Shown: positions 41,122 through 49,216 of the stretch, one piece after another | Position numbering within the stretch: the stretch's first letter is position 1 | How the letters are laid out: every line of letters starts with the position of its first letter | DNA from: Streptomyces sp. ATexAB-D23 | GTDB taxonomy: Bacteria > Actinomycetota > Actinomycetes > Streptomycetales > Streptomycetaceae | DNA: 64,000 nucleotides | Reading direction: 5' to 3' | Assembly (NCBI RefSeq): GCF_000373645.1 | Contig: NZ_KB892022.1 | Span: 32,292 to 96,291, forward strand | Position numbers and translations under genes: made by a program | The notes under the pieces: model-generated | The model's database searches: none | What the model saw: the letters and a program-made list of their open reading frames with translations, nothing else | What the model was told of the DNA's origin: nothing

Positions 41122-41730
41122 TCACAACCACCGCTGCTCGGTGGCGATGCGCGCCGCGTCGAAGCGGTTGCGGGCCTGAAGTTTCCTGATGGCGGTCGAG
41201 GCCAGGTTCCGTACGGTGCCGACCGCCAGGTAGAGATCCCGGGCGATCTCCTTCAGCGAGGCGCCCGAGGCGGTCAGCCGAAGCACATCGGCCTCCCGGG
41301 CGCTCAGCGGACAGTGGAGCGACACCGGCTGCGAGACGAACAGCCCCGGGTCCATGGTCAGACACCCCACCGCGGCCCCGCGGATCGCCCCTATCAGGTA
41401 CGGCAGTTCGACCTGTAGGGACACCACGCTCAGCACCCCGGCCCTGATGGCCTGGTCGGTGGAATTCGGCGAGGACTGACTCGAAATCAGCGCAACCCCG
41501 CACTGAGGCCGTGTCGTACGCAACTGGCCCAGTATGTCCAGTACGTCCTCGTCCACGGTGCCCGTCTCGACCACCGCGACGGCCGGCTCTAACCGCTCCA
41601 CGGCCGGCAGAAGATCATCATGCTGCTTTGCGGCTCCGACCACGGAAAAGTCGGCCACGGTATCCAGGTACTTCGCCATCACCTCGACGGACAATGCGTA
41701 CTCTCCGGCCACGACGATGCGGATGCTCAT
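41122..41730 (-). CDS. Atypical NarL/LuxR-type response regulator with a TTA codon
   Basis: This 202-residue protein has a receiver-like N-terminus (residues 1-120) and a LuxR helix-turn-helix (about 138-195, with LSAREADVLRLTASGASLKEIARDL). The receiver is degenerate: the acidic pocket of true receivers is absent (VVAGEYALS) and the phosphate-acceptor position reads Glu55 (AVVETG), so it is probably not phosphorylated and may sense a ligand. Leu47 is encoded by TTA, making it dependent on the bldA tRNA. It is convergent with the last hydroxylase gene, 13 bases away, and is the likely pathway-specific activator. The ATG giving MSIRIVV was chosen. Confidence 0.83.
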   Translation of the reverse strand: MSIRIVVAGEYALSVEVMAKYLDTVADFSVVGAAKQHDDLLPAVERLEPAVAVVETGTVDEDVLDILGQLRTTRPQCGVALISSQSSPNSTDQAIRAGVLSVVSLQVELPYLIGAIRGAAVGCLTMDPGLFVSQPVSLHCPLSAREADVLRLTASGASLKEIARDLYLAVGTVRNLASTAIRKLQARNRFDAARIATEQRWL

Positions 41731-42054
41731 GCCAGTCCCCCCATGCACGCGGAAACAACACACCGAGGGACCACACATGCCTCCGGGATGGCTCATTGTG
41801 GTCGCTCAATGATCTCATGAAGGTAATGGGTGAAGCCGTGAAGTGTTCATGTAATGACGGAGAATCTAGGTGTATAGCGTGAGGATAGCGTGCAGGCATA
41901 TCTCATCTACGGCCCATACGGCATAAATCGGTGCAGGCGGCGCGGCTCCCGGCCGGAGCCGGGATGTCGCCACACGCTGACGGAACACGCCACGGAATCC
42001 ACCCGCACCCGGCAGGCACTCCGGCGCTCCTCGTCGCCGCCTCTCGTCCACCGC
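41731..42054. other. Intergenic region upstream of the LuxR-type gene
   Basis: No gene is supported here. The stretch 41790-41930 is AT-rich for this genome, with several ATG/CAT-rich words (such as TCATGAAGGTAATG) that could include the promoter of the leftward regulator gene. I did not find the GTGA-N5-TGTCA promoter block of the two biosynthetic operons here. It is also the boundary between the thiopeptide cluster and the conflict-type island. Confidence 0.5.
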
Positions 42055-42081
42055 CTGCCCGCCCGACGGCCGGGCGGGCAG
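42055..42081 (-). terminator. Terminator after the LCAT-like gene
   Basis: There is a perfect 11-bp stem (CTGCCCGCCCG / CGGGCGGGCAG) with a 5-base loop, 11 bases beyond the stop of the leftward lipase-like gene. Confidence 0.7.
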
Positions 42082-42092
42082 AGCCGGCCGGC

Positions 42093-43580
42093 CTACTCCT
42101 CCTCGGTGTCGCCGCCGGCGAAGACGATCTGGGTGACCTCGGGGCCGTAGTCGGCTCGCGCGGTGATCCGGTAGAGGCCGGCGTCGGGCACGGTGACGTG
42201 GGCGCTGAGGCGGTCGTCGCCGGTGACGTCGAAGGAGAAGTCGTGACCGCGCCACGTCCCGTCGAGGCTGGTGATGCCGCACTCCACATCGGCGGGCTCG
42301 TCGGTCCCGGTGAGGACGCACTCCCAGGCGGTGCCGGGGGTGACGTAGTCGGGGACGGTGAGGCCGAGGCCGTCGTCGCCCTGCTCCGGGCCCCTGATCA
42401 GCGCGTCGTGGTCGAGGAGGAAGTCCTCGACGAGGGGCAGTGCCCTCTTGTTGGCGGCGAGCGCCCCGTGCTGGGCGGCGAGGGGGATCGTGGGCGTCGT
42501 CACGGCGGCTGAACCACGGTGCACGGTGCCGTCCCCCCATACCTGCGTGCGGCGCGGGGCTCCGTTGGCGTCGCGGCGCAGCTCGCCGTCCGCGCCGGTG
42601 ACGAAGCAGTACTCGGACGCGCGCACCACGCCCTGGTCGAGCGTCAGGGACTGGACGGTGTCCTGCCGTACGCCGACGACGGGCTGCTGCCGCGGCAGGC
42701 TCTGGGCGTAGAGGGTGGTGAAGAAGTCCTGTGCCTGGGTGAAGAGTTCCTTGTCACCGCCGAGCGCGGCGACGTCCGCGGCGGTGAGCCGGTGGACGTC
42801 CATGCCGTCCTCCAGGCACCTGAAGCGGGGCAGGAGTTCATGGACGGCCGGCATGGTCGCGGCCGCTGCGGCCAGCCGGGTGTGCGGCAGCGGCAGGGGC
42901 GCGCCCTGGAGGGCGTTGAGGATGTTGGCGGCGACGACGGAGCCCTGGAACGGGGTACCCAGGGTGAGGATGCCGCGGGTGTCGGGGGCGAGGTCGTTGT
43001 CGCCGCCGAGGGTCAGGGCCGCGTTGGTGACCAGGCCGCCCATGGAGTGCGCGACGAAGACGAGGCGGGCGGGGCGGTCTTCGAGGGCCTCCCGGCGGGC
43101 TTCGGCCTGCGCCGGGTGCGCGAGCCAGTTCTGCAGGTGGTCACGGGCCTCCCGGGCGAGACGGCGGCCGTTGACGGCGATGGGAAGGCGCCAGTCGTAG
43201 GGGAAGGTCATGACGGCATCGGGGTGAGCGGCACGGTGCTCGGCGAGGTTCACCAGTCGGGTGTAGGGCTCGATGCCGCGCAGGAAAGGGCTCCAGACCG
43301 GAGTCCGGAGCAGCCTGCGCGCCTCGACCCGGCTGTGGTCGCCGGTGCGTTCCTCGTCGGTGAGGTGCAGGGGGGCGAGGCCGTTGGGGCGCAGCCAGGC
43401 CCGGGTGAGCCAGCGCGGGTCGGCGATCCCCCAGATCACCCGGCCGGACGTGGTGTCGTACAGCTCGCTGCCCATGATCCCGGGGACGACGACGACGGCG
43501 TCGTGGGTGATGCGGTGGGTCACGCCGGGCTGGACATGCGGAGCTGGAGCGGGCCGGACTTGCCCCCGGGGCTGGTTCAT
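42093..43580 (-). CDS. LCAT-like alpha/beta hydrolase (lipase/acyltransferase)
   Basis: This protein of about 495 residues resembles lecithin:cholesterol acyltransferase-type hydrolases. It has an early oxyanion strand VVVVPGIMGSELYD, the YDWR element (FPYDWRLPIA), the nucleophile elbow FVAHSMGG and GTPFQGSVVAANIL after it. The last 85 residues form a separate beta-rich domain. No signal peptide is seen, so it should act in the cytoplasm, possibly on membrane lipid or acyl esters. The ATG is only 18 bases from the divergent caspase-like gene; a GTG 19 codons inside is an alternative start. The context suggests an effector in the neighbouring conflict system. Confidence 0.78.
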   Translation of the reverse strand: MNQPRGQVRPAPAPHVQPGVTHRITHDAVVVVPGIMGSELYDTTSGRVIWGIADPRWLTRAWLRPNGLAPLHLTDEERTGDHSRVEARRLLRTPVWSPFLRGIEPYTRLVNLAEHRAAHPDAVMTFPYDWRLPIAVNGRRLAREARDHLQNWLAHPAQAEARREALEDRPARLVFVAHSMGGLVTNAALTLGGDNDLAPDTRGILTLGTPFQGSVVAANILNALQGAPLPLPHTRLAAAAATMPAVHELLPRFRCLEDGMDVHRLTAADVAALGGDKELFTQAQDFFTTLYAQSLPRQQPVVGVRQDTVQSLTLDQGVVRASEYCFVTGADGELRRDANGAPRRTQVWGDGTVHRGSAAVTTPTIPLAAQHGALAANKRALPLVEDFLLDHDALIRGPEQGDDGLGLTVPDYVTPGTAWECVLTGTDEPADVECGITSLDGTWRGHDFSFDVTGDDRLSAHVTVPDAGLYRITARADYGPEVTQIVFAGGDTEEE

Positions 43581-43583
43581 GGC

Positions 43584-43599
43584 TGTCACACTAATGACA
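43584..43599. promoter_or_regulatory. Palindrome in the 18-base gap between divergent effector genes
   Basis: TGTCA-CACTAA-TGACA forms a perfect 5-bp inverted repeat between the two start codons, reaching the first base of the rightward ATG. Neither start has a ribosome site, so both messages may be leaderless, and one repressor bound here could shut both genes. Confidence 0.5.
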
Positions 43600-45719
43600 T
43601 GCGACACACGGGGGGCGAAGTACGGCCAACGGCACTTCCGTTACAGGGTGACGCCACGTCGATCGAGCGCGCGCTGCTGACTCTCGCCGTGCGCGACTAC
43701 CCTTTGGACCCGGCGCGCGAGCAGTTCGCCAGGGGCATCGACCAGCAGCGGGAAGTGGTCCACGAGTGGTGGTGGCGCACCCCGGATCCGGAGCTGGCGT
43801 TCACTCCGGTGGAGCCGCCCCAGGAGCTGGTGAACCGGGACGCGGTCGAGGAGTTCCTGCGCGCGTCGAGGGTGCGGGACATGAACGGCGAGGCGCTCGT
43901 GGTGTTCATCACCAGCCACGGCATCGCGGGCAGCTCGGACACGCACTTCCTGCGTCTTCCCGAAACGGATTCCAAACGCCTGCTGGCAACGGCCGTACGG
44001 ACCGTGGACGTCGTGTCCGCGGCCCTGGACTCGCACGCCAGGAACGTTCTGGTGATCGTCAACACCTGTTTCGCCGGCAACATGGCCGCGGACCTGGCGG
44101 CCGCGCACAAGGAGATCAGACCGGACCGGCGGGACAACTGCCAGTTGGACGTCCTGGTGACCTGCGGTCTCAAGTCCAAGATCGAGGTCACCAGATTCCC
44201 CACCCTGTTACGGGCCGCTCTGGAGCGGCTGCGCCGTACCGCCGGCATCACCACCCCGTATCTGAGCGTCCCGGACTTCATCGCGCAGTACGCGCTGGGG
44301 CTGCGGCCCGAGGAGGAGAAGAAGTTCAAACTCCACCACCTCGTCCAGGGCGGCACCCTTCAGCCCTCCGTCTGTCTGCCCAATCCCGGGTACGTCCGGC
44401 TGCCGGAGCTTCCCGGGGCCCTGGCGGGGCACACTCCATGGGCTGCCGAGTACTGGCTGGACCGGGCGAGCGGCCGGCCCCATGACCAGGACTCGGGCTG
44501 GTACTTCCGCGGGCGCGAGTCGCTGAACAGGACGGTCGCCGACTTCCTGGGGCCCGGCACCCGACGCGGTGTCCTGCTGGTCACGGGGTGCGCGGGCAGC
44601 GGGAAGTCGGCCGTCCTGGCGCGGGCGGTGATGCTCAGCGACCCGGAGTTCCGCGGCGACCCGCTGTACAAGCAGATCGAGGACAGCTCCGCGCCGGCCA
44701 CGATTCCCGGGGAGAACCCCCGCTGCGCGGCGCTGCTGGCCCGCAGCCTCGACGCCGCCCAGTTCGCCGCGGGCCTGGTCACGGCACTCGGGCTGCCGCT
44801 GCGGCCGGTCGGCCCCACGGACGACCAGGTCGCCGTCTGGTCACGGCAACTCCTCGCACACGTCGAGGAATCCGATGACCCGGTGACGATCGTGGTGGAC
44901 GCCCTGGACGAGGCCCAGGAGCAGTCCCGGATCGTGAGTGATGTGCTCGGCCCCCTGGAGCCGTGGTGCCGTGCGCGCGTTCCCGGCCAGCGCCGGGACC
45001 GGCCGGCCGGCGACACCTCGCCCGGTCTGCGGCTCCTGATCAGCGTCCGTTCGAGCCAGCCCGCCCACTCCGCCGGCTCCGTCGCCGTCGAGGACGACGC
45101 GGGGCTGCTGCACACGCTGCGCCGCCTCTTCCCGGCCTCGCTCGTGGAACGCACGGACAACCCCGCCAGCAAGGAGGACATGAAGCGGTACCTGAGCGCG
45201 CTGATCACCGAGAGCGCGGGTGAGGAACTGGTCCGCGCGATCTCGCCCGTGGTGGACGCGGTGTGGCCGTCCTTCATCGATGCCCGGCTGGCGGGTTACC
45301 AACTGCGCAACGCGCCGGACCCGTTGGCACTGGCCAGGGACGAGGAGTGGCATCGTACGACGCTGACGCAGGGCATCCGCGGGCTCCTGTACCGCGATCT
45401 GCGCATCGTGGAGAACGACGGCCTGCACCCCCGCGTCGCCCTCGCCCTGCTGAAGGCCTCCGCCTACGCCAAGGGCCAGGGCGTGCCCTGGGGCGAGGTG
45501 TGGCCGGCCATCGCAGGCGTCTTCCTGCTCCCCGACCAGCTGGAACCGCAGGAGTGGGACACGATGATCGGCAAGCTCCTCAGCGGCCGGCTGAGCGGAT
45601 ATCTGGCCCAGTCCATCGAGGACGACCGCCGTGTGTACCGTCCCGCTCACGAGGAGCTGGCCGCGGAACTCCTGCGGCCCGACAGCGATCTGCCGGCGTC
45701 CGGTGGTGACCATGACTGA
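43599..45719 (+). CDS. Caspase-like peptidase fused to a P-loop NTPase
   Basis: This 706-residue protein has an N-terminal caspase-fold peptidase (residues about 20-260) with the catalytic His-Gly in FITSHGIAG (His107) and catalytic Cys in VNTCFAGN (Cys157). A STAND-like P-loop NTPase follows, with Walker A TGCAGSGKS (about 329-337) and Walker B TIVVDALDEA (about 430-439). Such proteins act as nucleotide-gated death or defence proteases. Leu204 is encoded by TTA, so translation may depend on bldA. The WD40 gene starts 8 bases before its end, acting as the separate sensor arm of a split caspase-STAND-WD40 protein. Confidence 0.83.
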   Translation: MRHTGGEVRPTALPLQGDATSIERALLTLAVRDYPLDPAREQFARGIDQQREVVHEWWWRTPDPELAFTPVEPPQELVNRDAVEEFLRASRVRDMNGEALVVFITSHGIAGSSDTHFLRLPETDSKRLLATAVRTVDVVSAALDSHARNVLVIVNTCFAGNMAADLAAAHKEIRPDRRDNCQLDVLVTCGLKSKIEVTRFPTLLRAALERLRRTAGITTPYLSVPDFIAQYALGLRPEEEKKFKLHHLVQGGTLQPSVCLPNPGYVRLPELPGALAGHTPWAAEYWLDRASGRPHDQDSGWYFRGRESLNRTVADFLGPGTRRGVLLVTGCAGSGKSAVLARAVMLSDPEFRGDPLYKQIEDSSAPATIPGENPRCAALLARSLDAAQFAAGLVTALGLPLRPVGPTDDQVAVWSRQLLAHVEESDDPVTIVVDALDEAQEQSRIVSDVLGPLEPWCRARVPGQRRDRPAGDTSPGLRLLISVRSSQPAHSAGSVAVEDDAGLLHTLRRLFPASLVERTDNPASKEDMKRYLSALITESAGEELVRAISPVVDAVWPSFIDARLAGYQLRNAPDPLALARDEEWHRTTLTQGIRGLLYRDLRIVENDGLHPRVALALLKASAYAKGQGVPWGEVWPAIAGVFLLPDQLEPQEWDTMIGKLLSGRLSGYLAQSIEDDRRVYRPAHEELAAELLRPDSDLPASGGDHD

Positions 45720-48015
45720 GGCGTCGGAGGCGTACCAGCGCGACATCCACCGTCAGATCGCCGAACGGCTCAAGGATCTGGTGCCCAGCGATCCCACGCT
45801 GCCTCCCCACCCCTACCTGCGCCGGCACCTGGCCGAGCACGCTGCGCAGGGGGAGGTCTTCGACGACGACCACGTGACACCCGGCCTGCTGGCCTGGGAG
45901 AGCAGTTCGCAGGTCCGCAGGCTGCTGGCCGCGCAGGACACGACGAACGAGCGGCGGCAGTGGCTGTGTGCCTGGGCGGCCCTGGAGCCCTTCGCCCTGA
46001 ACACCGATCCGCTCTCGCGCCTGAGCAGTCTGCGACTGGCCCGGCACGCGACCCTGCGGCCCCCCGTCGAGACCGCCCCCGCGGCACACACGGCCGGCTT
46101 CGGCGCCCCCGTCCCGGTGAGCCCGCTGTGGAGCGACCGCGTCGTGCCCACCCCCGCCTGGACGGCCAGCCCGGCCGAGGTGACGGCGCTGGCCACCCTG
46201 CACACGTCGGACGGCACGGCGCAGAAGATCGCCACCGGCGACGACACCGGGACACTGCGCCTGCTGCGCACCGACGGCCGGCTCACCCACATCCCGGTGC
46301 ACCTGCATTCGGGGGCGATCACCCACCTGCTGGCGCTGCGCGGCGGCCTGCTCGTCACCGCCGGGACCGACGGCCGCGTCATGGCCGTCCAGGAGGAGGG
46401 CGGCCGGCTCACCCATCACCAGGTCGCACGCCGGGAGAGGACCTGGGTCAGCTCTCTGACCACCTACCAACCGCACGGCCGACCGCTGCTGCTGCTCGCC
46501 GCGTTCAGCGACGGGGTGGTCGAGGCCGTCGACCTGGGCCGGTTCCACCGGCACCCGCTGCCCCTGGAGCGGCTCACGGACCCATCGGCGCTGTTGTGCG
46601 GCGTCCGGACGGCCGGCGGAGAACAACGGCTGCTGTTCAGCGCCCGCTCCACCGTCCACCACTACGACGGGAACACGTCCGAGGTCCACTGCCGGCACCA
46701 GGCGCCCGTCCGTGCCCTGATCGCCCTTTCGCAGGCCGGCCGCTACGTCGTGGGCGACGAGAGCGGGCGGGTCACGCTGTGCGACCTCAAAGCGGACGGG
46801 CCGCTCGCTGTCGGACGTCATGACGCTGTCCAGGCGGGAAGCTCACCGGCACCCGTGACGGCTCTGCACGAGGTGGTCCTCGCGGACGGACCGGCCCTCG
46901 TGTCGGCCTCGGGCGACGGCACCCTGCGGTTGTGGCGGCTGCCGGACCTGCGGCCGGTCGCCGGCGTCCTGGCCGCGCACACCGCCCCGGTGAACGCCAT
47001 GACGCGCCTGCCCGGCCGCCGTCACGACCGGCTGCTGTCGGGCGGCGCCGATCACGTCGTACGCGGCTGGTCCGTCGACGAAGCCACGTTCGGCCAGGAG
47101 CCCCAGACCTGGAACCGGGTCACGGCCTGCGCCGTGTCCCCTTCGGCACCCCATCTGCTCGCCGTGGCCCGCGCGTCACGGGTGATCCTCAGGGACCTGG
47201 CCACCGGCACCGAGACCACCCGCATCAAGGGACACCGCATCAGCGCCCTGGCATGGCTCCGGATCAACGGCCGCAGGCTGCTGGCCGTGGCGCTCGACGA
47301 CCTCAGCATCATCTGCGTGGACCCGGAGACCAACCGCCAGGCCGGCCCCCCGATGACCGGCCACAACCTGCGTATCCGCACACTCGTCACGCTGCCCACC
47401 CTCCTCGGCGAGCGGCTTGCCAGCGCCGGTGCGGACGGACGTGTCTGTGTGTGGGAGCCGGCGACGGGCGAGCGTCTCGCACTCTTCGACGACCACGACC
47501 TCACCGTGCGGTGCCTGGCCACCCACCAGAACGCCGAGCGCCGCCTGCTGGCGTCCGGCGGCAGCGACGGCAACATCAGGATCTGGAACGCGAACACGCT
47601 GGAGCAGCACTCCCCCACCATCAAGTGCGACCAGGGCCTGATCAACGACCTGGCCTTTGTCACCCCGGACGACGGCGGTCCGATCATCGCCGCGGCAGGG
47701 CGGGACGGCACCCTGAAACTGTGGGACGCGGAAACCCGGGAACCGGTGCGCACCCTGGCGTGCGGCGACGGTGAGCTCAGCGCCGTCACCTCCGTACAGC
47801 TCCGCTACGGGCGCACGGCGCTGGCCGCGGCGGGCAAGACCAGCGTCCACCTGTGGGACGCCACTACGGCACAGCCCTTGCTGCAGATAGTCACGGGTTC
47901 GCCCATCACCTCGCTCAAGACCGTCCAGGACACCGATGACGGCACCTCGTCCATCCTCCTGGCCTCCGGCGAAGCAGGACCCATGGCGGTCCGCCTGCAC
48001 CACAACCTGCTGTGA
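45712..48015 (+). CDS. WD40 repeat beta-propeller protein
   Basis: This 767-residue protein has about 110 N-terminal residues of helical sequence, then WD40 repeats from about residue 150 to the end, with clear endings such as SGDGTLRLW, SGGADHVVRGW, GADGRVCVW, GSDGNIRIW, AGRDGTLKLW and TSVHLWDA. About 12 blades, two propellers, fit the length. It has no enzyme domain. It overlaps the caspase-NTPase gene and probably forms its recognition part, as NACHT/STAND and WD40 are often fused in one protein in multicellular bacteria. The ATG starting MTEASEAY was chosen from its position at the upstream stop. Confidence 0.87.
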   Translation: MTEASEAYQRDIHRQIAERLKDLVPSDPTLPPHPYLRRHLAEHAAQGEVFDDDHVTPGLLAWESSSQVRRLLAAQDTTNERRQWLCAWAALEPFALNTDPLSRLSSLRLARHATLRPPVETAPAAHTAGFGAPVPVSPLWSDRVVPTPAWTASPAEVTALATLHTSDGTAQKIATGDDTGTLRLLRTDGRLTHIPVHLHSGAITHLLALRGGLLVTAGTDGRVMAVQEEGGRLTHHQVARRERTWVSSLTTYQPHGRPLLLLAAFSDGVVEAVDLGRFHRHPLPLERLTDPSALLCGVRTAGGEQRLLFSARSTVHHYDGNTSEVHCRHQAPVRALIALSQAGRYVVGDESGRVTLCDLKADGPLAVGRHDAVQAGSSPAPVTALHEVVLADGPALVSASGDGTLRLWRLPDLRPVAGVLAAHTAPVNAMTRLPGRRHDRLLSGGADHVVRGWSVDEATFGQEPQTWNRVTACAVSPSAPHLLAVARASRVILRDLATGTETTRIKGHRISALAWLRINGRRLLAVALDDLSIICVDPETNRQAGPPMTGHNLRIRTLVTLPTLLGERLASAGADGRVCVWEPATGERLALFDDHDLTVRCLATHQNAERRLLASGGSDGNIRIWNANTLEQHSPTIKCDQGLINDLAFVTPDDGGPIIAAAGRDGTLKLWDAETREPVRTLACGDGELSAVTSVQLRYGRTALAAAGKTSVHLWDATTAQPLLQIVTGSPITSLKTVQDTDDGTSSILLASGEAGPMAVRLHHNLL

Positions 48016-48076
48016 CCCGCTGTGCGCTTCCACTCGACCGGCCTGTACGGGCCCGACCGACCACGGACGAGGATCA

Positions 48077-48751
48077 ATGACCGTTCCCCACCTGATTCCC
48101 GCACCCGCCGAGGGAGTCTGGCGCCTGGGCTGGGCGCACGACCCGATCAAGTACAACCAGGTGGAGCCCGAAACGTTCGACGGCTCCTCCGCCGGCCGCT
48201 TCAGCCTGTTCTCGTACGAGACGCTGTACTGCGCGTCCAGCCCGGCCGGCTGCTACGCCGAGGCGCTCGCCCTGTACCGGGTTTCCCCTTTCATGCGGTC
48301 CCTGATGCGCGACGCGCCCGCCGGTCACGGCCACATGTCCGTGGGGGACGTCCCCTCCAGCTGGCGCGATTCCCGCATCCTCGTCAGGCTGACCGCGTCT
48401 CCCCAGGCGCAGTTCCTGGACCTGGAGGACGACCGGACCCGTATCGCCCTCACGGAGGCGCTGGGAGAGGACTTACGGGCCTTCGGCGTGGAAGGCGTGC
48501 TGACCGACAAGGACATCCGGGGCAAGGACCGCACCGTCGCCCGGCAGATCGCGGCCTGGGCCGTGACCCAGCGCAACGAGGCAGGGCACCAGCTGATGCA
48601 GGGCATCACCTACCGGTCCGGTTACGGCGGATACCGCTGCTGGGCGATCCTGCGCGACGCCGAACTCGAAGAGCAGGAACGCAGGCCCATCAGGCAGGAG
48701 GACGTCTCACTGCGTGAGGTGGCCGAGGAGTACGGGATCACCGTGCGGTGA
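48077..48751 (+). CDS. RES-domain protein (predicted NAD+-consuming toxin)
   Basis: This 224-residue RES domain protein has the catalytic set of RES toxins: Arg41 in AGRFSLF, Tyr51 in TLYCASS and Glu62 in CYAEALAL. The spacing (10 and 11 residues) equals that of the well-studied Xre-RES toxin of Pseudomonas putida. Such toxins degrade NAD+ and stop growth. Leu133 is encoded by TTA. The ATG has GAGGATC upstream. It follows the WD40 gene by 61 bases, so it can be a co-transcribed effector, and an Xre/MbcA-type antitoxin gene lies 465 bases downstream. Confidence 0.85.
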   Translation: MTVPHLIPAPAEGVWRLGWAHDPIKYNQVEPETFDGSSAGRFSLFSYETLYCASSPAGCYAEALALYRVSPFMRSLMRDAPAGHGHMSVGDVPSSWRDSRILVRLTASPQAQFLDLEDDRTRIALTEALGEDLRAFGVEGVLTDKDIRGKDRTVARQIAAWAVTQRNEAGHQLMQGITYRSGYGGYRCWAILRDAELEEQERRPIRQEDVSLREVAEEYGITVR

Positions 48752-49216
48752 CGCCGTTGCGTCGTCCGGCCGTACAGCGTGTCGCCCATTCAGGTCGTCC
48801 GCCTCAACGGCCCTCCTGGTCGAACAACTTACCCATCCCGGGGTGAATACCCAGATGGGAGCCGTCCGCACTCACCCAATGGTGGGATTCAGGTGTGTTT
48901 TTGAGCGGCAAAGCGATGGAGTAAGGAATCCCTAAACGGGTAGTCTTCAGGTAACTCACCCGAGGAGCAACCATGTTGAAGCACAGATCGCGCACAGCAC
49001 GACTGTTGCCGGCACCGCCCCGGCGGCCATCGCCGGCCGCACAGCTGACGTACGTGAACATGGACGCCTCCTCCCAGCCGACGCGGTGTGCCGCCCCGAC
49101 CCATGAGCCGGACGGGCCCTGGCCGTATTGACCCGCACCGCCATCCGGCCCTGGCGCGCAGAAGCGCCGCACCGCTTCGCCCACGCGCACACCCGGGGCG
49201 AGGAATCGAGGAGACC
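48752..49216. other. Intergenic region between RES and antitoxin-like genes
   Basis: This 465-base gap holds no conserved gene that I recognise. Its middle (48880-48960) is AT-rich with a TTGAGC hexamer and several short TAAG/TAGT words, compatible with promoters. A 52-codon ORF with a good ribosome site begins at 48973. Confidence 0.5.
48973..49131 (+). CDS. Possible 52-residue small protein
   Basis: The ATG has a strong ribosome site (CGAGGAGCAACC) and lies after an AT-rich, promoter-like stretch. The peptide (MLKHRSRTARLLPAPPRRPS...) has a basic Arg/Pro-rich start and an acidic end (PTHEPDGPWPY). I recognise no family. It may be a small gene between toxin and antitoxin, or chance. Confidence 0.3.
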   Translation: MLKHRSRTARLLPAPPRRPSPAAQLTYVNMDASSQPTRCAAPTHEPDGPWPY

